From: Methanosarcina baikalica
Lineage (GTDB): Archaea > Halobacteriota > Methanosarcinia > Methanosarcinales > Methanosarcinaceae
Direction: 5' to 3'
Length of the DNA: 64,000 bases
Assembly (NCBI RefSeq): GCF_031461075.1
Contig: NZ_JAVKPK010000003.1
Location: 31,089 to 95,088, forward strand
The stretch's first letter is position 1; every line of letters starts with the position of its first letter. The notes under the pieces were generated by a model, which saw only the letters and a list, made by a program, of their open reading frames with translations, ran no database searches and was not told the origin of the DNA. Positions 35,521-44,878 of this stretch are shown piece by piece. The translations under genes and the position numbers were made by a program.

Positions 35521-36945
35521 TTATTCTTTCTTCTCGCTGATGACCATTCTCTCAATGGATATCTTTGCCTTCTTGAAGGTGATTTTTATTCCACCAGCTT
35601 TACCAGCAGACATCATTGGCATTGAAGCCATTGCAGGCATCTGGAAGCCGGCTGCAGGCATCATCATTGGAGCTGCAGCGGCAGCTACTGCCTCTTCCTC
35701 TTCCTCTTCCTCTTCCTCTTCTTCCTCTTCTTCTTCCGCAGCTGCCCAGCTGGCAACAATCGGGTGGTTCTTGTCCTGGAGGAAGGCTTTCAGAGATTGG
35801 ATGTCTGTAGCATCATTCTCGGTTGCGATCTTGTCTATGAGGTCTGCAGGAATGGTCTCTGCAATCTTTTCCTTGAGCATAGAGGGAAGCCAGACAACTC
35901 TGTTCCAGCCGCCATCAGCCTGGATAAACTTAGGGGAATAGAAGTAGGCGACACCGATACCGAGGAAACCTACGATCTGCTTTCCACCGCCTGTCTGACC
36001 GGCCATAGTGGAGAAACCAATGCCGTTCGGGGCCATTCCCTGGTATTCTCTGTTAACCCAGCCGATACCGTCAACTTCAGGGATGTAAAACCCGACTACT
36101 TCAAAGCAGCCACAGGATGTGTGTGGGGAGTCGAAGAAGGAGTGGAGTTTTATTTTGTTAAATTCGCCACTTGAAAGCTTCACGGCAATATCGTTGACAC
36201 CGGAGTATTCACCGGTACTGGCATCGAGAAGATCACCTTTTTCAATTGCGAACTGCGGGCCTTCTGGGTCTACTTTTGCGGCTGCGCGGCCATCGAACCA
36301 GTTGATTGCGCCACAAAGGGAAACTCTGTCAGGGGAAACTACACAAACATTGGTCGGAGCAAAGGACTGGCAGAGAGTACATCCGTAGAAGACATCAACA
36401 TCCTCATCGCGGAGGTCTTTTGTCCTGGCGTCTCTTGCCTTGAAAATTTCCTTTGCAGTCTCGAGTTGTTTCTCAACTTCAGCCTTGTCGGTGTAGAAAG
36501 TCACCTGCATCTTCTCGATAAAGGGAAGTTCTGTCTTGAAGAGCATCATGACGGCTTTTCCGAAGGGCTCGAAGGAGTCCATCTTTGCAGCGGTGTCCTT
36601 AGAAACTCTCATCCAGACATCATACCTCTGGTTCAGGTGCATAATGCCCTGGCAGTAGTTGATGAAGTCGTGGACACGCCTTTCGACTACAGACTCGAGG
36701 TCAGCCTCTACGAGTTCTCCGCCGATATTGAAGATCATTGCCCATGGATAGGTCTTGCCCTCTTCCATATCTTTGAGGTCGGGACCGACAATTGTAACCT
36801 TGTCATCTTCAATTGCATCCATATCTGCTGCTCTGACGAGCTCGAGACCGAGGGATTTCGGGCCACCGAGTTCTACGAACATTCCTTCCTTTCTTACTCT
36901 TTCTCCTTCAAACATTGGGGAAATCTCGAATGGGAATTCTGCCAT
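35521..36945 (-). CDS. cdhC: Acetyl-CoA synthase beta subunit
   Basis: The subunit carrying the A-cluster, where methyl, CO and CoA combine into acetyl-CoA; 474 residues from the ATG at 36945, 7-8 nt after GGAGGCG. A-cluster cysteines are in YGCTLCQSF and TSCGCFE. The archaeal form lacks the bacterial N-terminal domain. The C-terminus has an unbroken Glu tract of about 15 residues followed by an Ala/Met/Pro-rich stretch before a final basic segment, probably a flexible tether within the complex. Confidence 0.96.
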   Translation of the reverse strand: MAEFPFEISPMFEGERVRKEGMFVELGGPKSLGLELVRAADMDAIEDDKVTIVGPDLKDMEEGKTYPWAMIFNIGGELVEADLESVVERRVHDFINYCQGIMHLNQRYDVWMRVSKDTAAKMDSFEPFGKAVMMLFKTELPFIEKMQVTFYTDKAEVEKQLETAKEIFKARDARTKDLRDEDVDVFYGCTLCQSFAPTNVCVVSPDRVSLCGAINWFDGRAAAKVDPEGPQFAIEKGDLLDASTGEYSGVNDIAVKLSSGEFNKIKLHSFFDSPHTSCGCFEVVGFYIPEVDGIGWVNREYQGMAPNGIGFSTMAGQTGGGKQIVGFLGIGVAYFYSPKFIQADGGWNRVVWLPSMLKEKIAETIPADLIDKIATENDATDIQSLKAFLQDKNHPIVASWAAAEEEEEEEEEEEEEEEAVAAAAAPMMMPAAGFQMPAMASMPMMSAGKAGGIKITFKKAKISIERMVISEKKE

Positions 36946-36970
36946 TGTGTTTTCGCCTCCTAAGTCAAAT

Positions 36971-37483
36971 TTATAAAAGGTCAATTATTTCGTCCAGTGC
37001 AGCAATGTGATCTTCCCTGCTAAGGTTTCCGAAAGACATTGTTGCGTTCTGGATGTAATTTTTGTCTATTGAGATTGATTTTATGTCACTGAAGTTCTTA
37101 GTTGCAGACAGTACCTGGTTGATATAATACTTGATGTGGCCCAGGAGAATGATTGTGTCATAGTTCCCGTTGCCATCAAGTCCTGGCCAGTTAGGGTCTG
37201 TCAGGTAAAAGCCAAGTTGATGCAGGTTGATGTACTTGGCATTAGCATCCTTACCCACAAAACCAGGCATTGAGCTACCTGTTGCTGCTATCGGGATGTT
37301 TTTTGCCTTTGCAATCTTCACTGCGCGGTCCAGAACCTCGGGGTTGAGGACTCCGGTTCCTACCACTAAAAGAGGTCTCTTTGCCTTTGAAATAAGCTTG
37401 GCAGCAACTTCCGTGGTGATAGCTCTTGAGGTCTTTACACCGTAGGTGGTAAACAACTTTGTATTCTTGGTAGTGTCAACCAT
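36971..37483 (-). CDS. cdhB: CO dehydrogenase epsilon subunit
   Basis: 170 residues from the ATG at 37483, well placed after AAGGAGGCC. A Rossmann-like domain of the CdhB family (PLLVVGTGVLNPEV, IAATGSSMPGF). It binds CdhA to form the alpha2-epsilon2 CO dehydrogenase. Its ribosome-binding site lies in the last codons of cdhA, indicating tight coupling. cdhC begins 25 bp downstream of its stop. Confidence 0.94.
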   Translation of the reverse strand: MVDTTKNTKLFTTYGVKTSRAITTEVAAKLISKAKRPLLVVGTGVLNPEVLDRAVKIAKAKNIPIAATGSSMPGFVGKDANAKYINLHQLGFYLTDPNWPGLDGNGNYDTIILLGHIKYYINQVLSATKNFSDIKSISIDKNYIQNATMSFGNLSREDHIAALDEIIDLL

Positions 37484-37485
37484 CT

Positions 37486-39897
37486 TCAGGCCTCCTTGCA
37501 AAGTCTCTTGAGATTAGTCGGCTGTGCAGACACGTCGAACTTAATCTTCGGGCCGGAAATGATCTTCTTCTTCTTCCAGTCAATTTCCCAACCATGCTCA
37601 GCTTCAAGCATCTTCAGGAGCATTTCACGCTTGGCGAGTGGGAGATCAGCTTCATTCCTGACAAACTTCCACCAGTCGTCGGGTAGGACGCCAAGGTACT
37701 TTTCACTGAGTTCCAACCAGTGGGTCAACTTAATGGATCTGCCCATGCTGTTGTCGGACACGCGGATACAGTTCTTTGCCATCATTACACAGGCTTCCTG
37801 CCAGGTTTCTGCAGTGGTAATGAGGAATTCTGGAGATGGCGGGATTGCCATTTCGGAACCGTTTCTGCTGTCGTAAAGTTTCCATTTGCTCTCATCGTAG
37901 GTCTTTGCGATCAGGGCTCTCCTGTACTTACCACTTTGGGGGCCGAGCACTGCCGGGATACCATACATGTTACATCCGGTACCTATAGCAGCTGCCTTCT
38001 GTGAGTATGCGCCCCATGCAAGGCCTACTGCGCCGATACGGTTGAGTGTGTAGTCTGCAATCTCGGCAAGGTTACCTGAAAGGTTTCTGCCTGCAAAGAT
38101 TCCAGCGACCTTATGGCATGTACCCGAAATGTGGGCGTTTGAGACGCATGATCCGGTGTTAAGGATGTTACCTCTCTCGAATCTGCCAGGGTACCTCTCA
38201 TAGAGAGTCTTGCCGTCAGCGTCTTTATACATACCGATGTCCATTGCAGAACATCCGGACACTGCAATGATGTAGTTCCTGTTAAGGAATTCCTCTGCGA
38301 TGTTGTAAACATCCTTGGAGCCTGCAGGATAGTTGGCACATCCGATAATTGCGATAACACCCGGGGTGGTACCCATAACCAGGTTCAGACCTTCTGCCCT
38401 TATCTCGGCATCGCTTACCTGACCTCTTCCTGCTCTTACAAGGCCCTTCTCTTCTGCAATGACCTTCTGGGCAGCCTTCTCAATGAGGTTCAGGATAGGT
38501 ATCTCTTTGTTGCAGACCTGTTCACACCTGCGACAGCCTATACAAAGGTCATGCAGTTCTTCCAGAGCAGAGTAGTCTCCTCCTTTAGCCACTGCAATTG
38601 CTGCCGGGATTTCCAGTTCTTCTGGGCATGCCAGTTCACATTCTCCACATTCCACACACTTGGAGACGAGAGCTATCATTTCCTCATCGGTGGGGATGGC
38701 TGAGATTCCTTCACGGAGTGGAGCCATTTCCATGGCAAGTCTGGGTACGAGCTCTCCGAGCTTTTCGTAGTCCAGCATTACACAACCCGGAATCTTTCCG
38801 GTTTTGAGGTCCTCAATGATTGCATCAACATCATCATTGGTCCTGTCAGGCAGACCATACATGATTTTTTCATTGGATGCGATGACCGGGATCTTAAGTT
38901 TCTGTCCTTCCTGGACAAGGTCAGCCCTTACACACTGTTCGTCAAGAACGATTACATCAGGAATTCCAGAGCGTACGATCTTCAGTTCCTTTGATATGGT
39001 ACCGACAATCTTTGCATAGGGGGCTTTCCTGTCTTCTCTCTTGTACCTTGTCATATCGAATGCGGTACAGCAGAGACCTCCGATTTCCATCTTGTCAGTC
39101 AGATCATGGTCTTCCATATAGTCCATGATGTAGGTGACACCGGCAACGTTGTGCCCGATTGCAATGATAACTGGCTTTGTGGTATCAATCGTTCCCATAC
39201 CGGTTTCAACAAGTGGAGCTTCTGGGTCGGATTTCGGGAAGCCAAGTGCAGTAACCTGGGCGATATCGGAAACTTCCATGCCGACATGGTCAAGATACCC
39301 TGCCATCATTGACTTATTATCGTAGTCAATTGCCGCTCCTTCCTGTCCTGCGTGTATGGTTGCAAGCAGCTGGCCGAGCTCTTCTTCCACATATTCCATT
39401 ACGGGTTTGAGGTCGCCGAGGGTCTTTGGCTGCAGGCCTGTGACAAGCTGAATGTTAGGGGCAATGACATTTGAAGCACCCATGTTAATCGGCATATCTT
39501 CCCCGAAGAGGTCGATAATGTGATTGAGCAGGTGGCGGCCGTGGGCACTGTGACACGCACAGCCCGTGATGCAGCGCAGGAAGAACTCTCTTGCAGCCTG
39601 ACCTTTCATGTCAATACCGCAGGCACCTCTCTTGTTTCCTTCCAGGTTACACGGTCCGAAAGTACAGTAGCAGCACTGGTCACACATGGGGGTGTAAACA
39701 GGCTCGTAACGATCGAACAGTGTAAAACTCCAGTCCCTTAATGTAGCGATTGAGGGGAAGGGGGTCGGACCCATCGGGCCAAGTTCTTCTTTTACTTCTT
39801 TAGCAGCCTCCTTTGCTGCCCCTACAATATTATTAATAGTGATCTGGACAGACTCCAGATCTTCTATAGAAAAACTCCCGGTAGTTAGTTTGCTCAT
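37486..39897 (-). CDS. cdhA: CO dehydrogenase alpha subunit
   Basis: An 803-residue Ni-Fe CO dehydrogenase, oxidising CO from acetyl-CoA cleavage or reducing CO2. N-terminal cluster cysteines lie in CDQCCYCTFGPCNLEG and RGACGI (~73-98). Two ferredoxin-like [4Fe-4S] motifs, CVECGECELACPEE (~415) and CIGCRRCEQVCNKE (~455), are specific to archaeal CdhA. C-cluster cysteines follow in VIGCANYPAGS, NTGSCVSN and GTGCNMYG. It leads the operon after a leader of about 370 nt. Confidence 0.97.
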   Translation of the reverse strand: MSKLTTGSFSIEDLESVQITINNIVGAAKEAAKEVKEELGPMGPTPFPSIATLRDWSFTLFDRYEPVYTPMCDQCCYCTFGPCNLEGNKRGACGIDMKGQAAREFFLRCITGCACHSAHGRHLLNHIIDLFGEDMPINMGASNVIAPNIQLVTGLQPKTLGDLKPVMEYVEEELGQLLATIHAGQEGAAIDYDNKSMMAGYLDHVGMEVSDIAQVTALGFPKSDPEAPLVETGMGTIDTTKPVIIAIGHNVAGVTYIMDYMEDHDLTDKMEIGGLCCTAFDMTRYKREDRKAPYAKIVGTISKELKIVRSGIPDVIVLDEQCVRADLVQEGQKLKIPVIASNEKIMYGLPDRTNDDVDAIIEDLKTGKIPGCVMLDYEKLGELVPRLAMEMAPLREGISAIPTDEEMIALVSKCVECGECELACPEELEIPAAIAVAKGGDYSALEELHDLCIGCRRCEQVCNKEIPILNLIEKAAQKVIAEEKGLVRAGRGQVSDAEIRAEGLNLVMGTTPGVIAIIGCANYPAGSKDVYNIAEEFLNRNYIIAVSGCSAMDIGMYKDADGKTLYERYPGRFERGNILNTGSCVSNAHISGTCHKVAGIFAGRNLSGNLAEIADYTLNRIGAVGLAWGAYSQKAAAIGTGCNMYGIPAVLGPQSGKYRRALIAKTYDESKWKLYDSRNGSEMAIPPSPEFLITTAETWQEACVMMAKNCIRVSDNSMGRSIKLTHWLELSEKYLGVLPDDWWKFVRNEADLPLAKREMLLKMLEAEHGWEIDWKKKKIISGPKIKFDVSAQPTNLKRLCKEA

Positions 39898-40307
39898 TTG
39901 AGCTTTTCCTCCTAAATTTGTTTAAAGTTAACTTCGTCAAGACGATTGTGATTTTTATAATGTATGGCATATTCTTCATGATTATACATTATATATTTTG
40001 CCGTCTGCTGTAAAGTTACAACCGTTTAAGACTTTTTGGTAAAACGTTTATAATCTATTTTTTCAAATACTAAACGCCATGCTAAACGTCATACCAATAT
40101 TTTTTCAAATAGAACCGTTTTTATAGGGGCTATCTCCCTGCAAAAGTCGTTTTTAGGGCCTTATTTTCTCTTCTATATCCTTTTTTACGCCCTATTTCTC
40201 AAAAAAACCGTTTTTACCAACGATTGAGACCTTAATCTTGAGCAGAGGTCGCTACCGATGGATAATGAACACTAATTAAATGTCTAAATGTACCAAATCT
40301 ATATAAC
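39898..40307 (-). promoter_or_regulatory. cdh promoter and long 5' leader
   Basis: A TATA box (TTATATAGAT on the minus strand, 40298-40307) predicts initiation near 40270, giving an untranslated leader of about 370 nt. This agrees with published work on methanosarcinal CODH/ACS operons, where a leader of this size controls expression according to growth substrate. A second TATA-like site nearer the gene (about 39987-39998) would give a short leader and is less likely. Repeated AAACGGTT/AAACGTTT-like stretches lie within the leader. Confidence 0.65.
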
Positions 40308-40883
40308 ATTTTCTAATTTGTAACACGCTATTTCGAGAGGGGTAAAATGGGAATATTTGAAATCGGCCTACTTCAACAATTTTTTGGAATTCATTGTGCA
40401 AAGAACAGATTAGTGTCTCAAGATGCTGTTTTTTGAGTGTAATATTTTACAGTACCAGTACTTTCTTTCCAAGTAATATTAATTGTTATTAATTATACGT
40501 TTTTTTCATTTTCAAAGCAAAAAATTCTGTAAATATTTGTTACTGACTGATGTACGGATCCTTCCACAAAACTTCTATTTCAGTGAATATATTATTTACA
40601 AATCTATTCTTTATCTTTTATATTTTCTTTTCTAATAAATAAATCACAAATTATTTATATCTTTAATATATTCGGGTAAGTTTACATAGTAAACGCTGTA
40701 AACCGTTTTCGTATTTTTTTTAAGAAATATCAAACAGTTATTTCTTCATTTGAATATTAGTTATTATATTTTTCAATTTTTATAATGCCCATTTAAATTG
40801 AAAAAGCATTGAATTTTCTCTTGAACATATTAATAGTATTCTCATCAAGAGTCGTTTTTGATCAATATCACGGATAAGACTTA
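40308..40883. other. Gene-free AT-rich spacer upstream of cdh
   Basis: No ORF or RNA gene is supported in about 575 bp between the cdh promoter and the next inverted-repeat element. Confidence 0.5.
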
Positions 40884-41014
40884 GAGCCTATCCGAAAAGT
40901 CATTAACGCATGTTGAAAAGTTACGATAGGCCTATAATATCGGCATCCTTTCCGGTTGTACATATTGTCAATTGTAAAAGTTACAGTAGGTAACAACACT
41001 TTTCGGATAGGCTC
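40884..41014. mobile_element. MITE-like element, family B
   Basis: A 131-bp non-coding element with 17-bp perfect terminal inverted repeats (GAGCCTATCCGAAAAGT at 40884-40900, complement at 40998-41014), flanked on both sides by TTA (40881-40883, 41015-41017), a likely 3-bp target duplication. The interior has a weak repeat of AAAAGTTACRGTAGG. No transposase is present in the window. Confidence 0.82.
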
Positions 41015-41148
41015 TTAATCCGGAATGAACAAAAATTGATTTATTCAAAGAGAGACTTCTGGAAACAGAATATATGTAATTAAGGTAAATTCTAAACCAG
41101 AGTATCTGGAAATTTATTTACTGATCTTTGAAACAGTGGCTTATATCA

Positions 41149-41280
41149 TGAGTCTATCCCAAAATTTAATATTAATTTCTTCAATCTTACGTTTTGAATA
41201 ATCAATCAAGTTTCTGATTAGAGAAAATGACCCTTAAATCTGTTAATGGTAAGATAAAAATGAGTTTTAGGATAAGTCCA
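41149..41280. mobile_element. MITE-like element, family A copy 3 (inverted, eroded)
   Basis: About 132 bp with degenerate ends (TGAGTCTATCCCAAAA, and the complement of TGGACTTATCCTAAAA). On the minus strand the interior reads CTTGATTGATTATTC, the family A core, so it lies opposite to the copies at 3434 and 5049. Confidence 0.65.
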
Positions 41281-41752
41281 CAAGATATTCAATTTGACTT
41301 TATGATCGGTTAACCTTTTTAACAGTTGTATATTAACTTATATTCGGGAAAAGCTCATTTTTCTGGATAATATTCCCTGTTCCGGAACGAACTGGTAAAG
41401 ACCAATTGCAGGAGAATTCAGGTCTATCCCGACGTTATATCAGTCTCAGTGCTTATAATTAGCAACTTTACTTCACTAACTGCAATTCATATATATTTCA
41501 AGTGTTCAGTCAGTTATTTTAACCTCAAATACAGTTATACGCAGGTTAAAAGGATTCAAATGTGTACAATGTATTTTGTTATGTGCAACTTTTGTACTCG
41601 AACATTATAAATAACGACTTATTGGGTACATATACGCTGAAGGCCAAACCATTGATATTGCTATGTGTTAACATCACTTTAATCTGGTTTGCAGGTGTGT
41701 TCTAATTGCCTCAATATTCAGGTAGTTTTATCCTAATTGAACTGGAGAGTAA

Positions 41753-42427
41753 TTGGAAACATGTTTGACCTTAACTCATCTTATATCTTTGGGGGCGGAA
41801 CAGGTGGCAGATAAAGGTTCTATTTTCACAAGCCCGTCGATAGTGATCATTATCCTCTGCACACTTTCACTTTTTATGGAAACAGTTCCCGGCATAGGGT
41901 CTATCTATATAAACATTTTTCAGTTTGATCCTCATTCCCTTTTTACAAGGCCATGGACGCTTATCACATACATCTTTCTGCACACCGGTTTATGGCATCT
42001 TTTCTTCAATATGGTCGTCCTGTACTTCTTCGGGACTGCACTTGAGAGTAGGGCCGGGAACAAACAGCTTCTGGCAATTTTTTTCACCGCCGGAATTCTA
42101 TCAGCAATAGGATATACTTTTTTAAGCCGGCCGATTTTCGATATCTCACCTGGCCCGATGATTGGCGCAAGCGGAGCGATCTACGGGGTCTTTGCAGCCC
42201 TTACAATGCTTGAGCCGGATCTCCGCGTTTATGTATACTTTATTCCAATGAGGCTAAAACATGCTCTCGTGCTTTTTGCTCTCTTTGATTTTCTTATGGT
42301 TAATTCGTCGGACATGATAGCCCATACAGCCCACCTTAGCGGGCTCTTTGTCGGACTCTATATGGGTCTTCGCATAAAGAATCTCCAGGAGAAAAATATC
42401 AAATCCAGGTACATCGGCAGGTGGTAA
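41753..42427 (+). CDS. Rhomboid-family intramembrane serine protease
   Basis: A 224-residue, six-helix rhomboid protease. The catalytic serine lies in GASGAIYG and the catalytic histidine in HTAHLSGLFVG; HLFFNMVVLYFFG is the conserved oxyanion/structural motif of helix 2. It starts at TTG after GGAGAG; an internal GTG 14 codons later is an alternative. It cleaves membrane proteins within the bilayer; targets are unknown. The next gene starts inside its last codons. Confidence 0.92.
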   Translation: METCLTLTHLISLGAEQVADKGSIFTSPSIVIIILCTLSLFMETVPGIGSIYINIFQFDPHSLFTRPWTLITYIFLHTGLWHLFFNMVVLYFFGTALESRAGNKQLLAIFFTAGILSAIGYTFLSRPIFDISPGPMIGASGAIYGVFAALTMLEPDLRVYVYFIPMRLKHALVLFALFDFLMVNSSDMIAHTAHLSGLFVGLYMGLRIKNLQEKNIKSRYIGRW

Positions 42428-42843
42428 ATCTGGAAGGGGAGAACCTTCTACAAAATACCTATTATTATCCAAGACCCGAGCCCGGAGAGAGAATCCCTAT
42501 TCAGGTCTTAAATTTCAGGAAATTATTTGCAGCATGGTTTCCGGGGTTGAAAAAGACACTCTACTTTGAAAAATTGCCTGAAAACGAGAACCTGAAAAGG
42601 GTAAGGAAAATTATTCTTATTCAGGTCTACGACTGGCATGCGGGCAGGGAAGGACTAATAGAGCTTAATGACTTTGAATTTGAACAATTTATGGGAATCT
42701 ATGAATCTTTCCTGCAAAATCTCGGAGAAATCCAATATATTAGGCGCAAAAAAGGACGGAAGACGGAAAATATCTTTGAACTCGAGGAATCTTCATATGT
42801 TGTCCGGGAAGTGAAAAAAGGGCCCTTTTCCGATAAATTATAA
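42421..42843 (+). CDS. Conserved hypothetical protein coupled to the rhomboid gene
   Basis: A 140-residue soluble, basic protein starting at a GTG that overlaps the last codons of the rhomboid gene, so translation is coupled. No membrane segment. The core (KKTLYFEKLPENENLKRVRK, then IILIQVYDWHAGREGLIEL) looks alpha/beta. I recognise no family. The tight overlap suggests a function linked to the protease or co-regulation with it. Confidence 0.65.
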   Translation: MVNLEGENLLQNTYYYPRPEPGERIPIQVLNFRKLFAAWFPGLKKTLYFEKLPENENLKRVRKIILIQVYDWHAGREGLIELNDFEFEQFMGIYESFLQNLGEIQYIRRKKGRKTENIFELEESSYVVREVKKGPFSDKL

Positions 42844-43250
42844 TTGTATAAATCATATATTATGTTTTATATATTGGGATTTTTATCCTACCGGATATTT
42901 TTTCGTTCTCTTCGCATAAAGAATCTCCGGTTTTTCAGGCCAGCCTTTTACATAAGGAGAAAGTTGCAAACTGTAATTGCCTGAATATGCAAATCTTTTA
43001 CTACAGAAAAGCAGATATTAGATATCATCGGATTGTTACTTAAATTGCGGTATCAGGACTTAAATCTCAGTAATCTGAAACTGCAAACTTTGAAAATGCT
43101 GCCGACTGACAGCTGAAGCATAGACTCTGCATCGGTAGATTGGAGGGCTGCTGGAAAGTCCCTTCCCTCCTGAAGAATGCTGCATGGTCATGCGGCGCAT
43201 GAAAATATATAAGAGTGCAGGCTCCGTGAACTGCAAGATCACAGAGGACA
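42844..43250. other. Spacer with a 19-bp duplicate of the rhomboid 3' end and a TATA box
   Basis: CTTCGCATAAAGAATCTCC at 42910-42928 exactly repeats 42368-42386 inside the rhomboid gene, hinting at an old duplication. AAAATATATAAG at 43202-43213 is a good TATA box for the NYN gene at 43251, predicting a very short leader. Confidence 0.5.
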
Positions 43251-43841
43251 TTGATGATGAAACCTGTAAAAAGCGGAATTGACTCCATCTCCAAATACCT
43301 CCGCTCGAAAAAAGAAGTTGGCAGGAGGAAAATAGGGCTTCTAGTGGATGGTCCGAACATCCTCCGAAAAGAATTTGATGTAAATCTGGAGGAGATAAGG
43401 GATGTCTTGAAGGACTACGGAAATATCAAGATCGGGCGCGTTTTTCTCAACCAGTACGCTTCTGATAAGCTAGTGGAAGCCATCGAAAATCATGGGCTTG
43501 AGCCCATAATCTGTTCAAGCGATGTTGATGTGCGCCTAGCGGTAGAGGGTATGGAGCTGGTATATAACCCTAACATTGACACCCTTGCAATCGTGACCAG
43601 GGATGCGGACTTCAAGCCGCTTCTGAACAAAGCAAATGAACATGGCAAAGAGACTATTATCTTCGGAGTTGAGCCTGGTTTCTCCACAGCACTCAAGAAT
43701 TCCGCAGACTATGTTATTCTTCTGAAAAAGGACCGGATGAGCAGTTACGATGAGCCCGACGGAGCAGGAACCGGTGAAAGAAAAATTGATGTATCGGAAT
43801 ATCAGGACAGCATGTGTGAAGAATCCATTGAAAAAACCTGA
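43251..43841 (+). CDS. NYN/PIN-like nuclease-domain protein (TIGR00288 family)
   Basis: A 196-residue NYN-domain protein with the PIN-like active-site acids: Asp in IGLLVDGPNILRKEF (~26-40), Asp in SSDVDVRLAVEG and the Asp pair in IVTRDADFKPLL. The fold is that of Mg2+-dependent RNases (LabA/DUF88 type). A basic N-terminal tail of about 25 residues may contact nucleic acid. The acidic C-terminal tail is low complexity. Convergent with mmp12. RNA target unknown. Confidence 0.85.
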   Translation: MMMKPVKSGIDSISKYLRSKKEVGRRKIGLLVDGPNILRKEFDVNLEEIRDVLKDYGNIKIGRVFLNQYASDKLVEAIENHGLEPIICSSDVDVRLAVEGMELVYNPNIDTLAIVTRDADFKPLLNKANEHGKETIIFGVEPGFSTALKNSADYVILLKKDRMSSYDEPDGAGTGERKIDVSEYQDSMCEESIEKT

Positions 43842-43877
43842 TTTACTGCCCTTTTATGATATTCCTTTCCCACTTTT

Positions 43878-44855
43878 TTAAGGATAATCAACATCTACGC
43901 CCAAGATCTCTTTTTCTCCTGCAAAAATGTCCCGTGCTATCTCGGCACAGCCTATTGCAGCATGCCACTTCCCGAGACACAGGCATTCCTGCCCCACATG
44001 TGCATGGATTTTTTTCTGCACATATTCTACTTCGCCCACCGAGCCCGCGAGAAATATCTCTCCGGTTATCCCATAATCTTTGAGAAGGAGCTGCATTGAA
44101 GCTATTTCCATAGCTGCAAACAGGGCGATAGTATCCAGAGCAAGTAGAGCCGGCTTTTCTCCTTTTCTGGCTGCACTGAGTAATTCTTCCCTATCTTTAT
44201 ATAGGGTCATTTTCAGAGCCCCTGCCTCTATAAAAGCCTGGTTTGCTGTCAGGTGTCCATTGTCCACATCTCTGATAGCTTGCAGGTCAAGAGGGCCATG
44301 GTGAACGCCCGGGGCAAATATGCAAGCATCGATTGCACCAATTACCTTTCCGTCAGCAACAGCAAGGGTAACAGTATTTGAACTTATATCGGAAACCACG
44401 AAATCCTTATAGCCAAGGCACAGGATGTGGTAAGCAATTCCCAGCTTTTCCGGGCTTGTAAGGTGGGAGAACACCTTCATTCTGGAATCCACTTTGCTTT
44501 CCATATGAAGGCCCGGGATTACTATCGCAGGAATCCCAGAGTATCGGATAGCGTCGAAAACTCTTGTGCCTCCGCCTGTCTTTTTTCCAGCTCCTTCAAT
44601 GCTTTTGAGCCCCCTTCCTTCCAGGTTCCTTATATCTTTTATTGTAGAGAAGCCATCCCCCATTGAGTATGTCAGCGCAACCAGATCAATTGTTTCACGC
44701 CGGACCCCGAATTTCTCTTCAATAGATGCCAGGATCTCTTTTTCTGACATGGCAGCTGCTTCAGCCCTTCCAAGCTCAAAGGTAAGGACACTGTCCTCTT
44801 TCATCAGAGCAAAACGCATTGCAGTTGTTCCATGGTCAATCCCTATAAATGTCAA
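43878..44855 (-). CDS. Methanogenesis marker protein 12 (UPF0285)
   Basis: A 325-residue ASKHA-fold protein of the family found in essentially all methanogens. The phosphate-1 loop is FIGIDHGTTAMRFAL; further signatures are GAGKKTGGGTRVFDA, SDISSNTVTLAVADG and AIDACIFAPGVHHGPLDL. Its biochemical function is not established; the fold implies ATP binding or hydrolysis. It lies 23 bp downstream of a small DUF2103-like gene and is probably co-transcribed with it. Confidence 0.93.
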   Translation of the reverse strand: MTFIGIDHGTTAMRFALMKEDSVLTFELGRAEAAAMSEKEILASIEEKFGVRRETIDLVALTYSMGDGFSTIKDIRNLEGRGLKSIEGAGKKTGGGTRVFDAIRYSGIPAIVIPGLHMESKVDSRMKVFSHLTSPEKLGIAYHILCLGYKDFVVSDISSNTVTLAVADGKVIGAIDACIFAPGVHHGPLDLQAIRDVDNGHLTANQAFIEAGALKMTLYKDREELLSAARKGEKPALLALDTIALFAAMEIASMQLLLKDYGITGEIFLAGSVGEVEYVQKKIHAHVGQECLCLGKWHAAIGCAEIARDIFAGEKEILGVDVDYP

Positions 44856-44878
44856 TTAATTGTCTCTCCTTTAACGCC

